Below are positions 35,468 to 43,816 of a stretch of DNA of 58,607 nt, piece by piece. How positions within the stretch are numbered: the first letter of the stretch is position 1; the number at the start of each line of letters is the position of its first letter. Origin of the DNA: Rossellomorea sp. SC111 (GTDB taxonomy: Bacteria > Bacillota > Bacilli > Bacillales > Bacillaceae_B); contig NZ_JANIOC010000022.1 in NCBI RefSeq assembly GCF_024733565.1, positions 1-58,607 on the forward strand, given 5' to 3'. The position numbers were made by a program, and so were the translations under genes. The notes under the pieces are model-generated. The model saw only the letters and a program-made list of their open reading frames with translations, did not search any database and was not told the DNA's origin.

Positions 35468-36571
35468 GTGAAAACTGTCATCGATGAACGTTTTTTAGTG
35501 TCTCCTTATTTCGCTTTCTTTCTGATCTATTCTAATATTGTAGGTATTGGGATTATGAACTTTCAAAGAGAAATAGCCAAGGATGCTGGTTACGATGCGT
35601 GGTTATCGGTAATCCTTACCGGATTAAGCATTCATTTATTACTTTGGATGATGTACCGGATACTTAAAATTGCAAATGATGATGTCATGTATATCAACCA
35701 ATATTGCTTTGGGAGGTGGATTGGAGGATTATTTAATATTTGTTTCATCCTTTACTTTTTTGTATTAGCTCTGATTGTTTTCCGTGTCTATATTGAAGTG
35801 GTACAAGTTTGGATGTTTCCACTAATGAAGACATGGCAGATCAGCTTCATATTTCTAATCTTGCTATACTATATTGTTTCAGGTGGATTTCGTGTCATTA
35901 CCGGAATATGTTTCTGGGGAACAATTATCCCTTTTATGATTTTGACCCCTATTAGTTCATTTGCCTTGGAATTTGCGGAAATTAATCATTTACTACCGAT
36001 TTTTAATCATTCTTTAGTGGAAATAGTAGGGTCGTCCAAAATGATGGTTTTTCAATTTCTTGGTGTTGAAACCTTATTCATGTTTTATCCTTTTCTAAAG
36101 AATCCTGAAAAATCACAAAAATGGGCTCATTTTGGACTTTTGTTTACAATCATGCTCTATCTTTATGTTACAATCCTAACATTTTTGTACTTTAGTGAGG
36201 CACATCTTAAACATACCATATGGCCTTCCCTCACACTGATGAAAATAGCAGAGATTCCCATAATTGAAAGGTTCGAATATATAACGGTTTCTTTTTGGTT
36301 TCTTTTGGTTTTGCCCAATATCAGTGTTAAATTATGGGCAGCCTGCCGCGGGGTTAAAAAGTTGATAAATATCAGACAACGGACAATCTTGTTTATTTTT
36401 CTGCTTTTGTTTTTACTTTTTTCCAATCTTTTAGAGGACGTTGTACAAATAGAACGAATACAGGATATTTGTTCAAAGATTGGTTTCTCTCTTTTATATG
36501 TTTATATTCCTTTTCTCTTCCTGGTTATTCAAGCAAAACATAAAATGACGAAAGATCTTGATAAGTCATAA
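35468..36571 (+). CDS. Spore germination receptor B subunit (spore permease family)
   Basis: 367 residues with about ten TM segments; amino-acid-permease-like GerB family. N-terminal SPYFAFFLIYSNIVGIGIMNFQ and mid part VVQVWMFPLMKTWQISF fit the family. GTG start at 35468 with AAGGAGGG 5-6 nt upstream. Last gene of the operon. The order A-C-B differs from the A-B-C order of B. subtilis gerA but is common in other Bacillus receptors. Confidence 0.92.
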   Translation: MKTVIDERFLVSPYFAFFLIYSNIVGIGIMNFQREIAKDAGYDAWLSVILTGLSIHLLLWMMYRILKIANDDVMYINQYCFGRWIGGLFNICFILYFFVLALIVFRVYIEVVQVWMFPLMKTWQISFIFLILLYYIVSGGFRVITGICFWGTIIPFMILTPISSFALEFAEINHLLPIFNHSLVEIVGSSKMMVFQFLGVETLFMFYPFLKNPEKSQKWAHFGLLFTIMLYLYVTILTFLYFSEAHLKHTIWPSLTLMKIAEIPIIERFEYITVSFWFLLVLPNISVKLWAACRGVKKLINIRQRTILFIFLLLFLLFSNLLEDVVQIERIQDICSKIGFSLLYVYIPFLFLVIQAKHKMTKDLDKS

Positions 36572-36638
36572 AAGGTCTTACGTCCATCATTCGGGAATGC
36601 TTTGAGTCCATTTTTGCTAACCGCTTTTAGGCAATAAC

Positions 36639-36652
36639 GACGTACATACGTC
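36639..36652. promoter_or_regulatory. Palindrome GACGTA-CA-TACGTC
   Basis: A perfect 6-2-6 inverted repeat about 70 nt downstream of gerB and about 85 nt upstream of the beta-propeller gene. It could be an operator for the latter; no T-run, so not a terminator. Confidence 0.4.
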
Positions 36653-36723
36653 TGTTTGGATGATGTGCAATTTTTTTAGACAATTAAGAACCAGGAACTA
36701 AAAAAAATTTAAATCATATATAG

Positions 36724-37857
36724 GTGATATCCCCGTGCGAAATTTTTGAGGAGGAGATCATTAAACCTATGTTACCTATGGAAAAATATTTCGGTAAGTT
36801 AGAACTAGTCTATGCATTTTATGGGGCTATGCCCACAGGCGTTAGTGTATCAGAAACCGGTCGTATTTTCATTTGCTTTCCGAAATGGGGAGACGACGTT
36901 AAATTCACAGTGGCGGAAATTGTTGGGGATACTTTGCAGCCTTATCCCAGTTTAGAAGCCAATTTGGGGAGCCAAGGTAATATCACAATGTCTTTCATTA
37001 GTGTCCAAAGTGTAGTTGCGGATGGAAGGGGAACACTTTGGGTATTAGATACAGCCGCACCGAATTTTTCTGAACCTATTAAAGGAGGGGCAAAATTAGT
37101 CGCTGTGGATTTAAAGACCAATACAATAAGAAAAGTATATACCTTTACAGAAGATGTTGTCCTGCCAACAACTTATCTGAATGATGTCCGATTTGATTTT
37201 CGAGTCGGAAAAGCGGGTTATGCCTATATAACAGATTCATCTTCCAAAGGACCAGGAGCTATTATCGTTGTGAATCTAGAAAATGGAAACGCGTTCAGAC
37301 GGCTAAATGGAGCAAATTCAACTTCACCCGACCCTTATTTTCTACCGAAAGTAGAAGGTGAAATTTTGATGAACCGAAACAAGGATGGCTCAACATCTCC
37401 ATTCAGATTGGCGTCTGATGGTATAGCGATTTCTCCCGATGGAAAGATCTTATATTATTGTCCACTTACCAGTCGGCATTTGTATTCAATCTCAACAGAA
37501 GCTCTAAGAGACCGAACGATACCGGACACCGATTTACCTTATCGGGTCGAGTACTGGGGAGAAAAAGGTGCGTCTGATGGAATGATCACTGGTGCAAAGG
37601 GTACCATTTATGCCGGAGACTATGAAAACAACAGTATTCGAAGGATATTGCCGAATGGCCTAATGGAAACCATCGCTCACGATCCGAGAATTTTATGGCC
37701 AGATACTTTTTCAATTGGGCCGGATCAATACTTATATGTCATTGTGAACCAATTACATCGGCAGGCAAGGTTTCATTATGGAAAAGACCTGCGCCAGAAA
37801 CCTTATAGTTTACTTCGTATGAAAATTGATGAATTCCCTGCCTCTACCTTTTCGTAA
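36724..37857 (+). CDS. Major royal jelly/yellow-family beta-propeller protein
   Basis: Up to 377 residues. It matches the MRJP/yellow family (also annotated as L-dopachrome tautomerase-related or SMP-30/gluconolactonase-like): GRIFICFPKWGDD near the start, ISVQSVVADGRGTLWVLDTA, ITDSSSKGPGAIIVVNLENG, SDGIAISPDGKILYYCPLTS, and YAGDYENNSIRRI near the end. No signal peptide is visible. The start is unsure: the GTG at 36724 opens the frame, but a strong GAGGAGG lies further in, before in-frame ATGs at 36769 and 36778. Function in bacteria unproven. Confidence 0.8.
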   Translation: MISPCEIFEEEIIKPMLPMEKYFGKLELVYAFYGAMPTGVSVSETGRIFICFPKWGDDVKFTVAEIVGDTLQPYPSLEANLGSQGNITMSFISVQSVVADGRGTLWVLDTAAPNFSEPIKGGAKLVAVDLKTNTIRKVYTFTEDVVLPTTYLNDVRFDFRVGKAGYAYITDSSSKGPGAIIVVNLENGNAFRRLNGANSTSPDPYFLPKVEGEILMNRNKDGSTSPFRLASDGIAISPDGKILYYCPLTSRHLYSISTEALRDRTIPDTDLPYRVEYWGEKGASDGMITGAKGTIYAGDYENNSIRRILPNGLMETIAHDPRILWPDTFSIGPDQYLYVIVNQLHRQARFHYGKDLRQKPYSLLRMKIDEFPASTFS

Positions 37858-37984
37858 TAAAAAATAGTTGAATAATTTATACATTACACCAGGTGAGGTT
37901 TAATCGGTTTTTATCCGGGAATTAGCTGACGAGTCTACCTTCAATCTTAAAACTCATATATTTCCGACCATTTCAAAAAAATGG

Positions 37985-38030
37985 TTTTTAGGAACAGTTT
38001 TATTGATCAATGTTAAACTGTTCCTAAAAA
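37985..38030. terminator. Bidirectional terminator
   Basis: A 16-bp perfect inverted repeat TTTTTAGGAACAGTTT / AAACTGTTCCTAAAAA lies between the convergent beta-propeller gene (plus) and aldo/keto reductase gene (minus). Terminal A/T runs serve both strands. Confidence 0.75.
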
Positions 38031-38145
38031 TATTCTATAGATTAGGTGAGTTTCCACTTTTAGCTGCAATTGGAATAACTCTTTCAACACCTCTGTTAAG
38101 CATACACATCCAATCCCCTCTCTCTTTGTCAATCCTCTAAAATTT

Positions 38146-39045
38146 CTATATAATGTCCAAAGGCATTTTTCTAGTCGGCTGCGGAAATACCTCATCAAGT
38201 CTATTTAAATCCTCTTTTGTTAATTCAATGATAGTAGCTTTCGCATTTGCTAGTACATGTTCTTCTTGAACAGCTTTTGGAATAGCTAGACAATCGTTGG
38301 AACGGATTGTCCAAGCGAGAGCGATTTGTAAGGGTTGTGCAGCGTATTTTTCTGCAATCTCATTAATGGCTGGATCCGTTAACAATTGTCTTCTTAATGA
38401 ACCTCCTTGAGCTAGCGGGCTATATGCCATAATAGGAATGTGATGATCTCGCTGCCATGGTAAGAGATCATAATCTATACCCCTTGAACCAAGATGATAT
38501 AAAACTTGATTAGTCATACAATTTTTTCCGTTAGTAGTGTTCCATAACTCTTTCATATCATCGGTATCAAAATTGGAAACTCCCCACCTTACTATTTTTC
38601 CTTCCTTGCGTAGCTTTTCCATTCCTTCAATGGTTTCTGCTAATGGCACACGTCCTCGCCAGTGTAAAAGGTACAAATCAAGATGATCGGTTGCCAGCCT
38701 TTTCAGACTGTTTTCACACGCTTTGGCAATCATGTCTAATCCTGCATGATGAGGATACACCTTTGATACTAAAAAGACGTCATCTCTACGCCCTTTAATT
38801 GCTTCACCTACTAAGTGTTCAGAATCGCCATCTCCATACATTTCCGCCGTATCTATTAGTTTCATTCCTAATTCTATTCCGAGTTGTAAAGCTTTGATTT
38901 CCCTTTCCCTCATTTGAGGTTTTTCTCCCATGTACCAAGTTCCTTGTCCTATTTTTGGTAGAGAAGTTCCATCTGGCAATGTAACTACACGACTTTCAAG
39001 GGAATTTTTTATTTTTGTTAATTTATTTTCGTCCTGTACACTCAT
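38146..39045 (-). CDS. Aldo/keto reductase
   Basis: 299 residues, (beta/alpha)8 NAD(P)H-dependent oxidoreductase. The catalytic tetrad is visible: Asp and Tyr in LIDTAEMYGDG, Lys in FLVSKVYPHHAG, and His in LYLLHWRG. The cofactor-binding end holds IPKAVQEEHVLAN. Substrate not known. The nearby SDR, LLM oxidoreductases and alcohol dehydrogenase homologue suggest an aldehyde/quinone detoxification cluster, but each has its own transcription signals. Confidence 0.9.
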   Translation of the reverse strand: MSVQDENKLTKIKNSLESRVVTLPDGTSLPKIGQGTWYMGEKPQMREREIKALQLGIELGMKLIDTAEMYGDGDSEHLVGEAIKGRRDDVFLVSKVYPHHAGLDMIAKACENSLKRLATDHLDLYLLHWRGRVPLAETIEGMEKLRKEGKIVRWGVSNFDTDDMKELWNTTNGKNCMTNQVLYHLGSRGIDYDLLPWQRDHHIPIMAYSPLAQGGSLRRQLLTDPAINEIAEKYAAQPLQIALAWTIRSNDCLAIPKAVQEEHVLANAKATIIELTKEDLNRLDEVFPQPTRKMPLDII

Positions 39046-39091
39046 TGAAAATCAACACTTCCTTTTGGATTTTTTTATGTACTGATTGAAC

Positions 39092-39127
39092 AAAAAAGGT
39101 GGCAATACTCTTTTGCAGTATTGCCAC
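39092..39127 (-). terminator. Rho-independent terminator of the SDR gene
   Basis: Minus-strand hairpin GTGGCAATACT / AGTATTGCCAC with a 7-nt loop, followed by CTTTTTTG. About 90 nt past the SDR stop at 39219. Confidence 0.85.
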
Positions 39128-39218
39128 TAGTAAATTACTCTATTCTTACCTTATTTCTATTTGAGTTAGAACTGCTGCTTGGTAGGGTGGTAAGCTTCGG
39201 TTCAACATCCATTTAGCA

Positions 39219-39935
39219 TTATACTAAGTGAGCTCCACCATCAATAAGAACAGCCGTCCCAGTAGTAAAACCATTTTTAGCAAGATATACATAGGTTTCA
39301 GCTATGTCTTCCGGATTTGCAATCCGTCCAACAGGGAGCTGTTGTGCAATGCCGTTGAACAGTGCCTGCCTCTGATCATCTGACATTCCAGCATAGATTG
39401 GAGTGTCTACAATTCCAGGTGAAACCACGTTTACCCTAACAGGCGCTAGGTCTACGGAAAGTCCTCGAACCAATCCTTCAATGGCTGAATTGATTGCCGC
39501 TAACGTAGTAGCGCCTTGAGGAGGACGAACGCCATATACACCAGAGGTTAAGGTGATTGAACTCTCATTGTTTAAATATGGAAGTGCTGATCGGACAGTA
39601 ATATATTGCCCCCAGAACTTACTATCAAACGCCTCTTTAGCACTTGCCACAGGCAGTTCGCTAAAGTGCCCCATCGCGCCTTCACCTGCTGTTACCACAA
39701 GGTGGTCAAATTTTCCAACCTTACTGAAAAATTCTGCTACTTTTTCTTCGCTTCGAAAATCAATTTCAATTGCTTCTACACTGCCACGAAGAACTTGTTT
39801 TGCTTCATTTAATTTGGAAACAGAACGGCTGGCAATGATCACTTGAGCAGACTGATCTAGAAACGCTTTAGCAGTTGCTAAACCAATACCAGAAGTGCCT
39901 CCCAAAACAACTACTCGTTTACCATTTAATGACAT
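39219..39935 (-). CDS. Short-chain dehydrogenase/reductase, atypical active site
   Basis: 238 residues from the ATG at 39935 (AAGGAAGGG upstream; an in-frame ATG 42 nt earlier lacks a good site). Rossmann motif GGTSGIG at about 11-17, NAG-equivalent VTAGEG, and PVRVNVVSPGIVDTPIY typical of classical SDRs. The usual YxxxK is absent: the aligned stretch reads TTLAAINSAIEGL after SGVYG, so the catalytic Tyr and Lys appear to be missing. It may be a non-enzymatic or divergent member. Confidence 0.85.
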   Translation of the reverse strand: MSLNGKRVVVLGGTSGIGLATAKAFLDQSAQVIIASRSVSKLNEAKQVLRGSVEAIEIDFRSEEKVAEFFSKVGKFDHLVVTAGEGAMGHFSELPVASAKEAFDSKFWGQYITVRSALPYLNNESSITLTSGVYGVRPPQGATTLAAINSAIEGLVRGLSVDLAPVRVNVVSPGIVDTPIYAGMSDDQRQALFNGIAQQLPVGRIANPEDIAETYVYLAKNGFTTGTAVLIDGGAHLV

Positions 39936-40020
39936 AGTAAAACCCTTCCTTCTTAAAACCATTTTTGTATTGATCATTCATTGGGAAATTTATTTCTAAT
40001 ACGATACTATTCAGTACCTA

Positions 40021-40532
40021 TTATTCAGCTAATAATTTTAAGGATTCACGATTAAAGGCAGGAATGTCATCCGGAAAGCGGCTTGTTACAATATTATTGC
40101 TTACCACAACTTCTTCATCTTTGTAGTTAGCACCTGCATTTTTGAGATCGTTCCTTATTGATTTGAAACCTGTTATATCGACGTCTTTTAATAGGTCGTA
40201 TCAATTAATACTTGTGGGCCATGGCAAATGGCAAAAACAGGTTTACCTTCTTGTATAAATGTTTTTGCGAATTCACCAAAACGGTCATCTTCACGTAATA
40301 AATCAGGAGAGAAGCCGCCAGGGATTAGTAAAGCATCAAAGTCTTGAGGATTAACTTCCCCAATTCCTTTATCTATTTTTACTGTTTCACCTTTTTTACC
40401 AGTAATATCTTTTCCAGCCTGTATGTCGATTGTGATCACTTGATGACCAGCATCTTTAAATGCTTCTGCTGGTTCTGTGAATTCTACATCTTCAAATAAA
40501 TCTGTTATTAGTGTAGCGATTTTTTTGCTCAT
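40021..40532 (-). pseudogene. PfpI/DJ-1 family protein (YfkM-like), frameshifted
   Basis: The N-terminal part starts MSKKIATLITDLFEDVEF (ATG at 40532, AAGGGGG upstream) and includes the nucleophile elbow AICHGPQVLID. The frame then breaks at about 40197 and stops early. The next frame continues the family C-terminus (LLKDVDITGFKSIRNDLKN ... FNRESLKLLAE) to 40021. One missing base (GATACGACC where GATACGGACC is expected) restores a 170-residue protein close to the family length. It is either a recent frameshift or a sequencing error. Confidence 0.85.
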
Positions 40533-40678
40533 AATGATAAGCCCCCTTGAATTTGTATAAGCATCGTTGGTATTATTCTCATTTAACACAATAAATACAA
40601 GTAATCTACCGTGCTTAGTATTTGTTACTGCTAGATATATGGGAGTATAAAAACAATTAGTATCGCTCTGTCACGCGT

Positions 40679-40978
40679 TTAATGATGGTGATGTATTGTG
40701 GATGAATTCGTGATTTCAAATCCTGCTTGCGGCACATAGAAATACTTGATCCAAACCCCATCTAAAAACGGTTCCCTTTTATCAAGTAAAACATCAATGC
40801 CTTTGTCTGTTTTCACAATTTCATCATGGTTCGTTGGCCTATCAAGTTTTACATCATAATGGGCATGGTCCCCATGCTCTAGTGTAACGTAGACACGAAC
40901 CATTTTCCCTTCAGCTTCTTCACTTTCCAACATTTGTTTAAGCACTTTAGCAGCATTTCGGTTAATTTTGCAGTTCAT
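40679..40978 (-). CDS. HesB/IscA-like fold protein without cysteine ligands
   Basis: 99 residues from the ATG at 40978 (AGGAG 8 nt upstream). The N-terminus KINRNAAKVLKQMLESEE and the VRVYVTLEHGDHAHYDVKLD and GIDVLLDK blocks resemble the iron-sulfur assembly HesB/IscA group of Firmicutes (YneR/YqkB-like). The three cysteines that bind the cluster in IscA are missing; the only Cys is at residue 3. The chain ends in four natural His residues. It may be a degenerate or metal-binding variant. Confidence 0.65.
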   Translation of the reverse strand: MNCKINRNAAKVLKQMLESEEAEGKMVRVYVTLEHGDHAHYDVKLDRPTNHDEIVKTDKGIDVLLDKREPFLDGVWIKYFYVPQAGFEITNSSTIHHHH

Positions 40979-41016
40979 TTCATTGTCTCCTATTCTAACG
41001 ACTATTATCATTTTAA

Positions 41017-41122
41017 TTAAGGAATCCGGTAAACAACCTTATAACCTGGTCTGACGGTTTTATCCTTATTCAATGCCTTAAAAAAATCATCAAAGAAGGT
41101 TTCCTCGCTGATGTTCTCCTTT
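41017..41122 (-). pseudogene. C-terminal gene fragment downstream of the LLM gene
   Basis: A coding-like tail ([21 protein letters not shown], then VRPGYKVVYRIP) runs in a different frame from the LLM oxidoreductase and begins inside its 3' end. No convincing start codon is found in this frame after the LLM stop; AAGGAG occurs but is followed by ATC. It looks like the end of a small gene whose start was lost or overlaps the LLM gene. Family not recognised. Confidence 0.4.
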
Positions 41123-42145
41123 TCACCTTTCGCTTCTTGTAATTTCTGCCAGAAGCTCGTATGAATGCAGGCGAGCTTTGTGGTCGTAAACTTGGGCAAT
41201 GGCCATGATTTCATCAGCCTGGCTTTCCTCCACAAATGTCTTCAGCTTTTCCTTCACCGTCTGCTGGCTGCCAATGATCGATGAGCCTAATTGCTGCTGA
41301 AGAGCATTTATTTGGTAGCTGCTTGCCACTTCGCTTATGTCATCTACTGGTGGTTGAAGCGGTGTAAGGTTGTTGCTCATCAGATTCAAAAATTGCTGCT
41401 GCAAGGTTGTGAAAAGGTGCTTTGCCTCTTTATCCGTTTCTGCTGCAATGATATTCAATGCCACCATCGCATACGGCTTATCGAGTACATTCGAAGGCTT
41501 AAACGCCTTGCGATAGATCTGTAGAGCCCCCAGAGTGTTATGTGGCGAGAAATGTGCTGCAAACGCGAATGGCAAACCCAGTTCTCCTGCAAGCTGCGCA
41601 CTGAAACCGCTTGAACCCAGCAGCCAGATTGGAATATTCAAACCTTCACCTGGAATCGCTTTTATAGGGTTTCCTTGGGCCAAGGATGGATCAAAGTAAC
41701 CGCGGAGTTCCGCTAATTGCTCAGGAAAGTCTTCTCCGGTCCTTCCCAAGTCGCGTCTCAATGCACGAGCGGTCCCCTGATCTGTACCGGGTGCCCGCCC
41801 CAGACCAAGGTCAATTCGCCCAGGATATAAAGATTCAAGAGTGCCAAACTGCTCAGCGATGACGAGCGGAGCGTGATTCGGCAGCATGATTCCTCCTGAA
41901 CCAATCCGGATTTTTGATGTACCGGCTGCCACATGGGACATCACCACCGAAGTGGCGGAACTGGCGATGAACGGCATATTATGATGTTCAGCAAGCCAAA
42001 AACGGTTGTAACCAAGTTTTTCAGCATGCTGTGCGAGTTCCAATGTATGGCGGAAAGAATCAGCAGGAGTACTTCCGGCTGTTATCGGTGCAAGATCCAG
42101 CACTGAGAATGGAATTTCATTTAGTTTAATTGCATGTTTAGACAT
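41123..42145 (-). CDS. LLM class flavin-dependent oxidoreductase (luciferase-like)
   Basis: 340 residues from the ATG at 42145; a TTG 24 nt upstream is an alternative. Single-component luciferase-like monooxygenase with the N-terminal [58 protein letters not shown] and the C-terminal [16 protein letters not shown], as in YwcH-type proteins. It is expected to use FMNH2; the substrate is unknown. An unrelated frame overlaps its end (see 41017). Confidence 0.9.
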   Translation of the reverse strand: MSKHAIKLNEIPFSVLDLAPITAGSTPADSFRHTLELAQHAEKLGYNRFWLAEHHNMPFIASSATSVVMSHVAAGTSKIRIGSGGIMLPNHAPLVIAEQFGTLESLYPGRIDLGLGRAPGTDQGTARALRRDLGRTGEDFPEQLAELRGYFDPSLAQGNPIKAIPGEGLNIPIWLLGSSGFSAQLAGELGLPFAFAAHFSPHNTLGALQIYRKAFKPSNVLDKPYAMVALNIIAAETDKEAKHLFTTLQQQFLNLMSNNLTPLQPPVDDISEVASSYQINALQQQLGSSIIGSQQTVKEKLKTFVEESQADEIMAIAQVYDHKARLHSYELLAEITRSER

Positions 42146-42182
42146 ACGTTCATCTTCTTCCCTTATCAAATTTTAATTAAAA

Positions 42183-42639
42183 CTAATCACATACTGGAAT
42201 TTCATGAGTCGGAAAGTAAGGACGCACAAACTCTCCAAGCTCCTGTATGTTCCTCGGGAGGCGCTTTGAAAAATACAATACAAATGCCAGGTGATTGACA
42301 CCAATGGAATGAAATTGATATTAAATTTCTAATAACTGTTTACGCCCTACATGAAATCCTATAGGAATCGGAACAAGAAACGCATCGGGATTTTCCGATA
42401 AATCGATATATAAAGTTTGAGTGAAAGGCTTAATCACTCCTGGGGTGTGAATTTCCGACAACTCGCGATAGTCGTTAATCAAATGAGTTTGTTGTGGGAT
42501 AATCCTCGGGTAATGGATCCAGCCGTCCCCATTCTTGGCGATCCATTCAATTGATTGCTAAACCCTGTCACCATGGTCGGAATCGAAGAAAAATGCTTGG
42601 GGATCATTCTCAAATCCGTTCCATCGATGACGCCTACTC
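42183..42639 (-). pseudogene. Decayed LLM oxidoreductase (TIGR03571-like) remnant
   Basis: Minus-strand translation gives recognisable C-terminal pieces of an LLM-class oxidoreductase: PKHFSSIPTMVTGFSNQ, a +1 shift near 42555, QSIEWIAKNGDGWIHYPR, then KPFTQTLYIDLSENPD, an in-frame stop at about 42330, and LGEFVRPYFPTHEIPV. The N-terminal half is gone and a frameshift and stop interrupt the rest, so it is non-functional. It fills the gap between the intact LLM gene and the ArsR-like regulator. Confidence 0.75.
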
Positions 42640-42703
42640 ATTTTATCCTTTTGGTACAACCTGTTATATGCTCGATGCTGTAATAAACTCACTTCAATTT
42701 CCC

Positions 42704-43051
42704 TTAAATTTTTGTACCAATGTATTTTTCGAACTTTTTAATCGTCTTCTCATTACGGCGATAATACGTCCATTGTCCGATTCGCTTTATTTCAACAAGT
42801 CCGCTTTGCAGCAGAATCGATAAATACTGTGAAGTAGTGGATTGCGAAATCCCCGCCTTGCTTCGGATATCCCCTACGCAAACCCCGCCTTCAAATCCTT
42901 CATCCGCAATAATATGGGCTTGCGGTGAAAAATGACTGCCGGGATCTTTTAACATTTGAAGAATGCCCACCCTCGTCTGGTTCGACAATGCCTTAAAAAT
43001 TTCAACGGCTTGTTCATCAGTTAAGCGTTCCAATTCCTGTTTCAATGTCAT
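42704..43051 (-). CDS. ArsR-family winged-helix transcriptional regulator
   Basis: About 115 residues from the ATG at 43051 (GAGG upstream but close; the frame is open to 43117). ArsR-type marks: FKALSNQTRVGILQML, the recognition helix SQSTTSQYLSILLQSGLVEIKR, and WTYYRRNE of the wing. A CVG motif (GGVCVGDI) is present. It lies directly upstream of the decayed LLM gene, so it probably regulated that gene. Signal unknown. Confidence 0.83.
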   Translation of the reverse strand: MTLKQELERLTDEQAVEIFKALSNQTRVGILQMLKDPGSHFSPQAHIIADEGFEGGVCVGDIRSKAGISQSTTSQYLSILLQSGLVEIKRIGQWTYYRRNEKTIKKFEKYIGTKI

Positions 43052-43282
43052 CTGCCTCTTTCTATATCGATTATCACTATCCCAATGGAAGCTGGATAGA
43101 TGATCTGAAAGCATCATGCCAAATCGGTAATTCCCGATATTAATATATTAGCCATCTGGTCCTTCCAAATCAAATGATCTGCTTCGAAGGAGATACGGCG
43201 AAAAAACTCCCATCTTAAAAAAGACCATTAAAAACCCTGCAAATGACAGGTTTATTCGACTGTTCCCCCACTCTATCTTTGA

Positions 43283-43357
43283 ACTTATTCCAACCAATCT
43301 GAAGACCAAACTTTCGTTTTATATGAAGTATGGAAGGATGAGGAAGTGCTGGAATAA
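43283..43357 (+). pseudogene. Fragment of an antibiotic-biosynthesis-type monooxygenase (ABM)
   Basis: The open segment TYSNQSEDQTFVLYEVWKDE matches the strongly conserved strand of ABM/YgiN-like monooxygenases (DPTTFVLYEVWKDEEAL). It is bounded by stops on both sides, so only a remnant survives. Confidence 0.6.
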
Positions 43358-43596
43358 CATATTCAGTCGGCTCATTATCAGGAATACAGAAACAATATTG
43401 CATACCTTGTATCAAATAGAGAAGTCTATAAGCTGAAAATAATATAAGTCATACTTTATACAACCTGCCTCTTCCTTTGATGCCGCTTGGACCTCGGATA
43501 GCAGAAGTCATAAAAAGAAAAAGATATTTCGGAATTAAACAAATAAGCATAAGCTAATATTTACAATGTTGCTTTACAAAACCTATTAGAAAACAA

Positions 43597-43631
43597 GCAC
43601 CTTCACTTAACTGAAAGGAAGGTGCTTTTTT
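43597..43631 (+). terminator. Orphan plus-strand terminator
   Basis: GCACCTTC / GAAGGTGC stem with a 13-nt loop, then TTTTTT. No intact plus-strand gene precedes it; it may be the old terminator of the decayed monooxygenase gene. Confidence 0.7.
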
Positions 43632-43753
43632 CTACCCACCATTAAAAATTAAAATGTTCGAATGGTGCAACTCGACTAAACCAAGACATTTTTAATCCAT
43701 TTTATTAATCATTTTTGATAAATTTCACTGATGCTTAGAAACTATAGGGCTAA

Positions 43754-43778
43754 TAGTAATTATTTTAAGCTATTACTA
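43754..43778 (+). promoter_or_regulatory. Inverted repeat upstream of the alcohol dehydrogenase-like gene
   Basis: TAGTAATA-N9-TATTACTA, 38 nt before the start at 43817. The size and spacing suit a MarR/HxlR-type operator. Just downstream lies GGTATACTG, which could be part of a -10. Confidence 0.5.
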
Positions 43779-43816
43779 ATAACGGGTATACTGATAAGGA
43801 AAGGATGTGGTTCATC

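Larger units (their letters stand above)
43118..43816. other. Intergenic region with remnant monooxygenase, orphan terminator and operator-like repeat
   Basis: About 700 nt with no intact gene. It contains a 24-codon plus-strand fragment at 43283-43357, a plus-strand terminator at 43597-43631, and an inverted repeat before the downstream gene at 43754-43778. The 66-codon minus-strand frame at 43215-43415 overlaps the fragment and is not considered a gene. Confidence 0.5.

Noticed and set aside
36639..36652. Terminator for the ger operon
   Set aside because: The palindrome has only a 2-nt centre and no following T-run, so it is listed as a possible operator instead.
38013..38198. 61-codon minus-strand reading frame
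   Set aside because: It overlaps the 3' end of the aldo/keto reductase gene and the bidirectional terminator.
43215..43415. 66-codon minus-strand reading frame
   Set aside because: It lies opposite the monooxygenase fragment, has no good ribosome binding site and no recognisable family.
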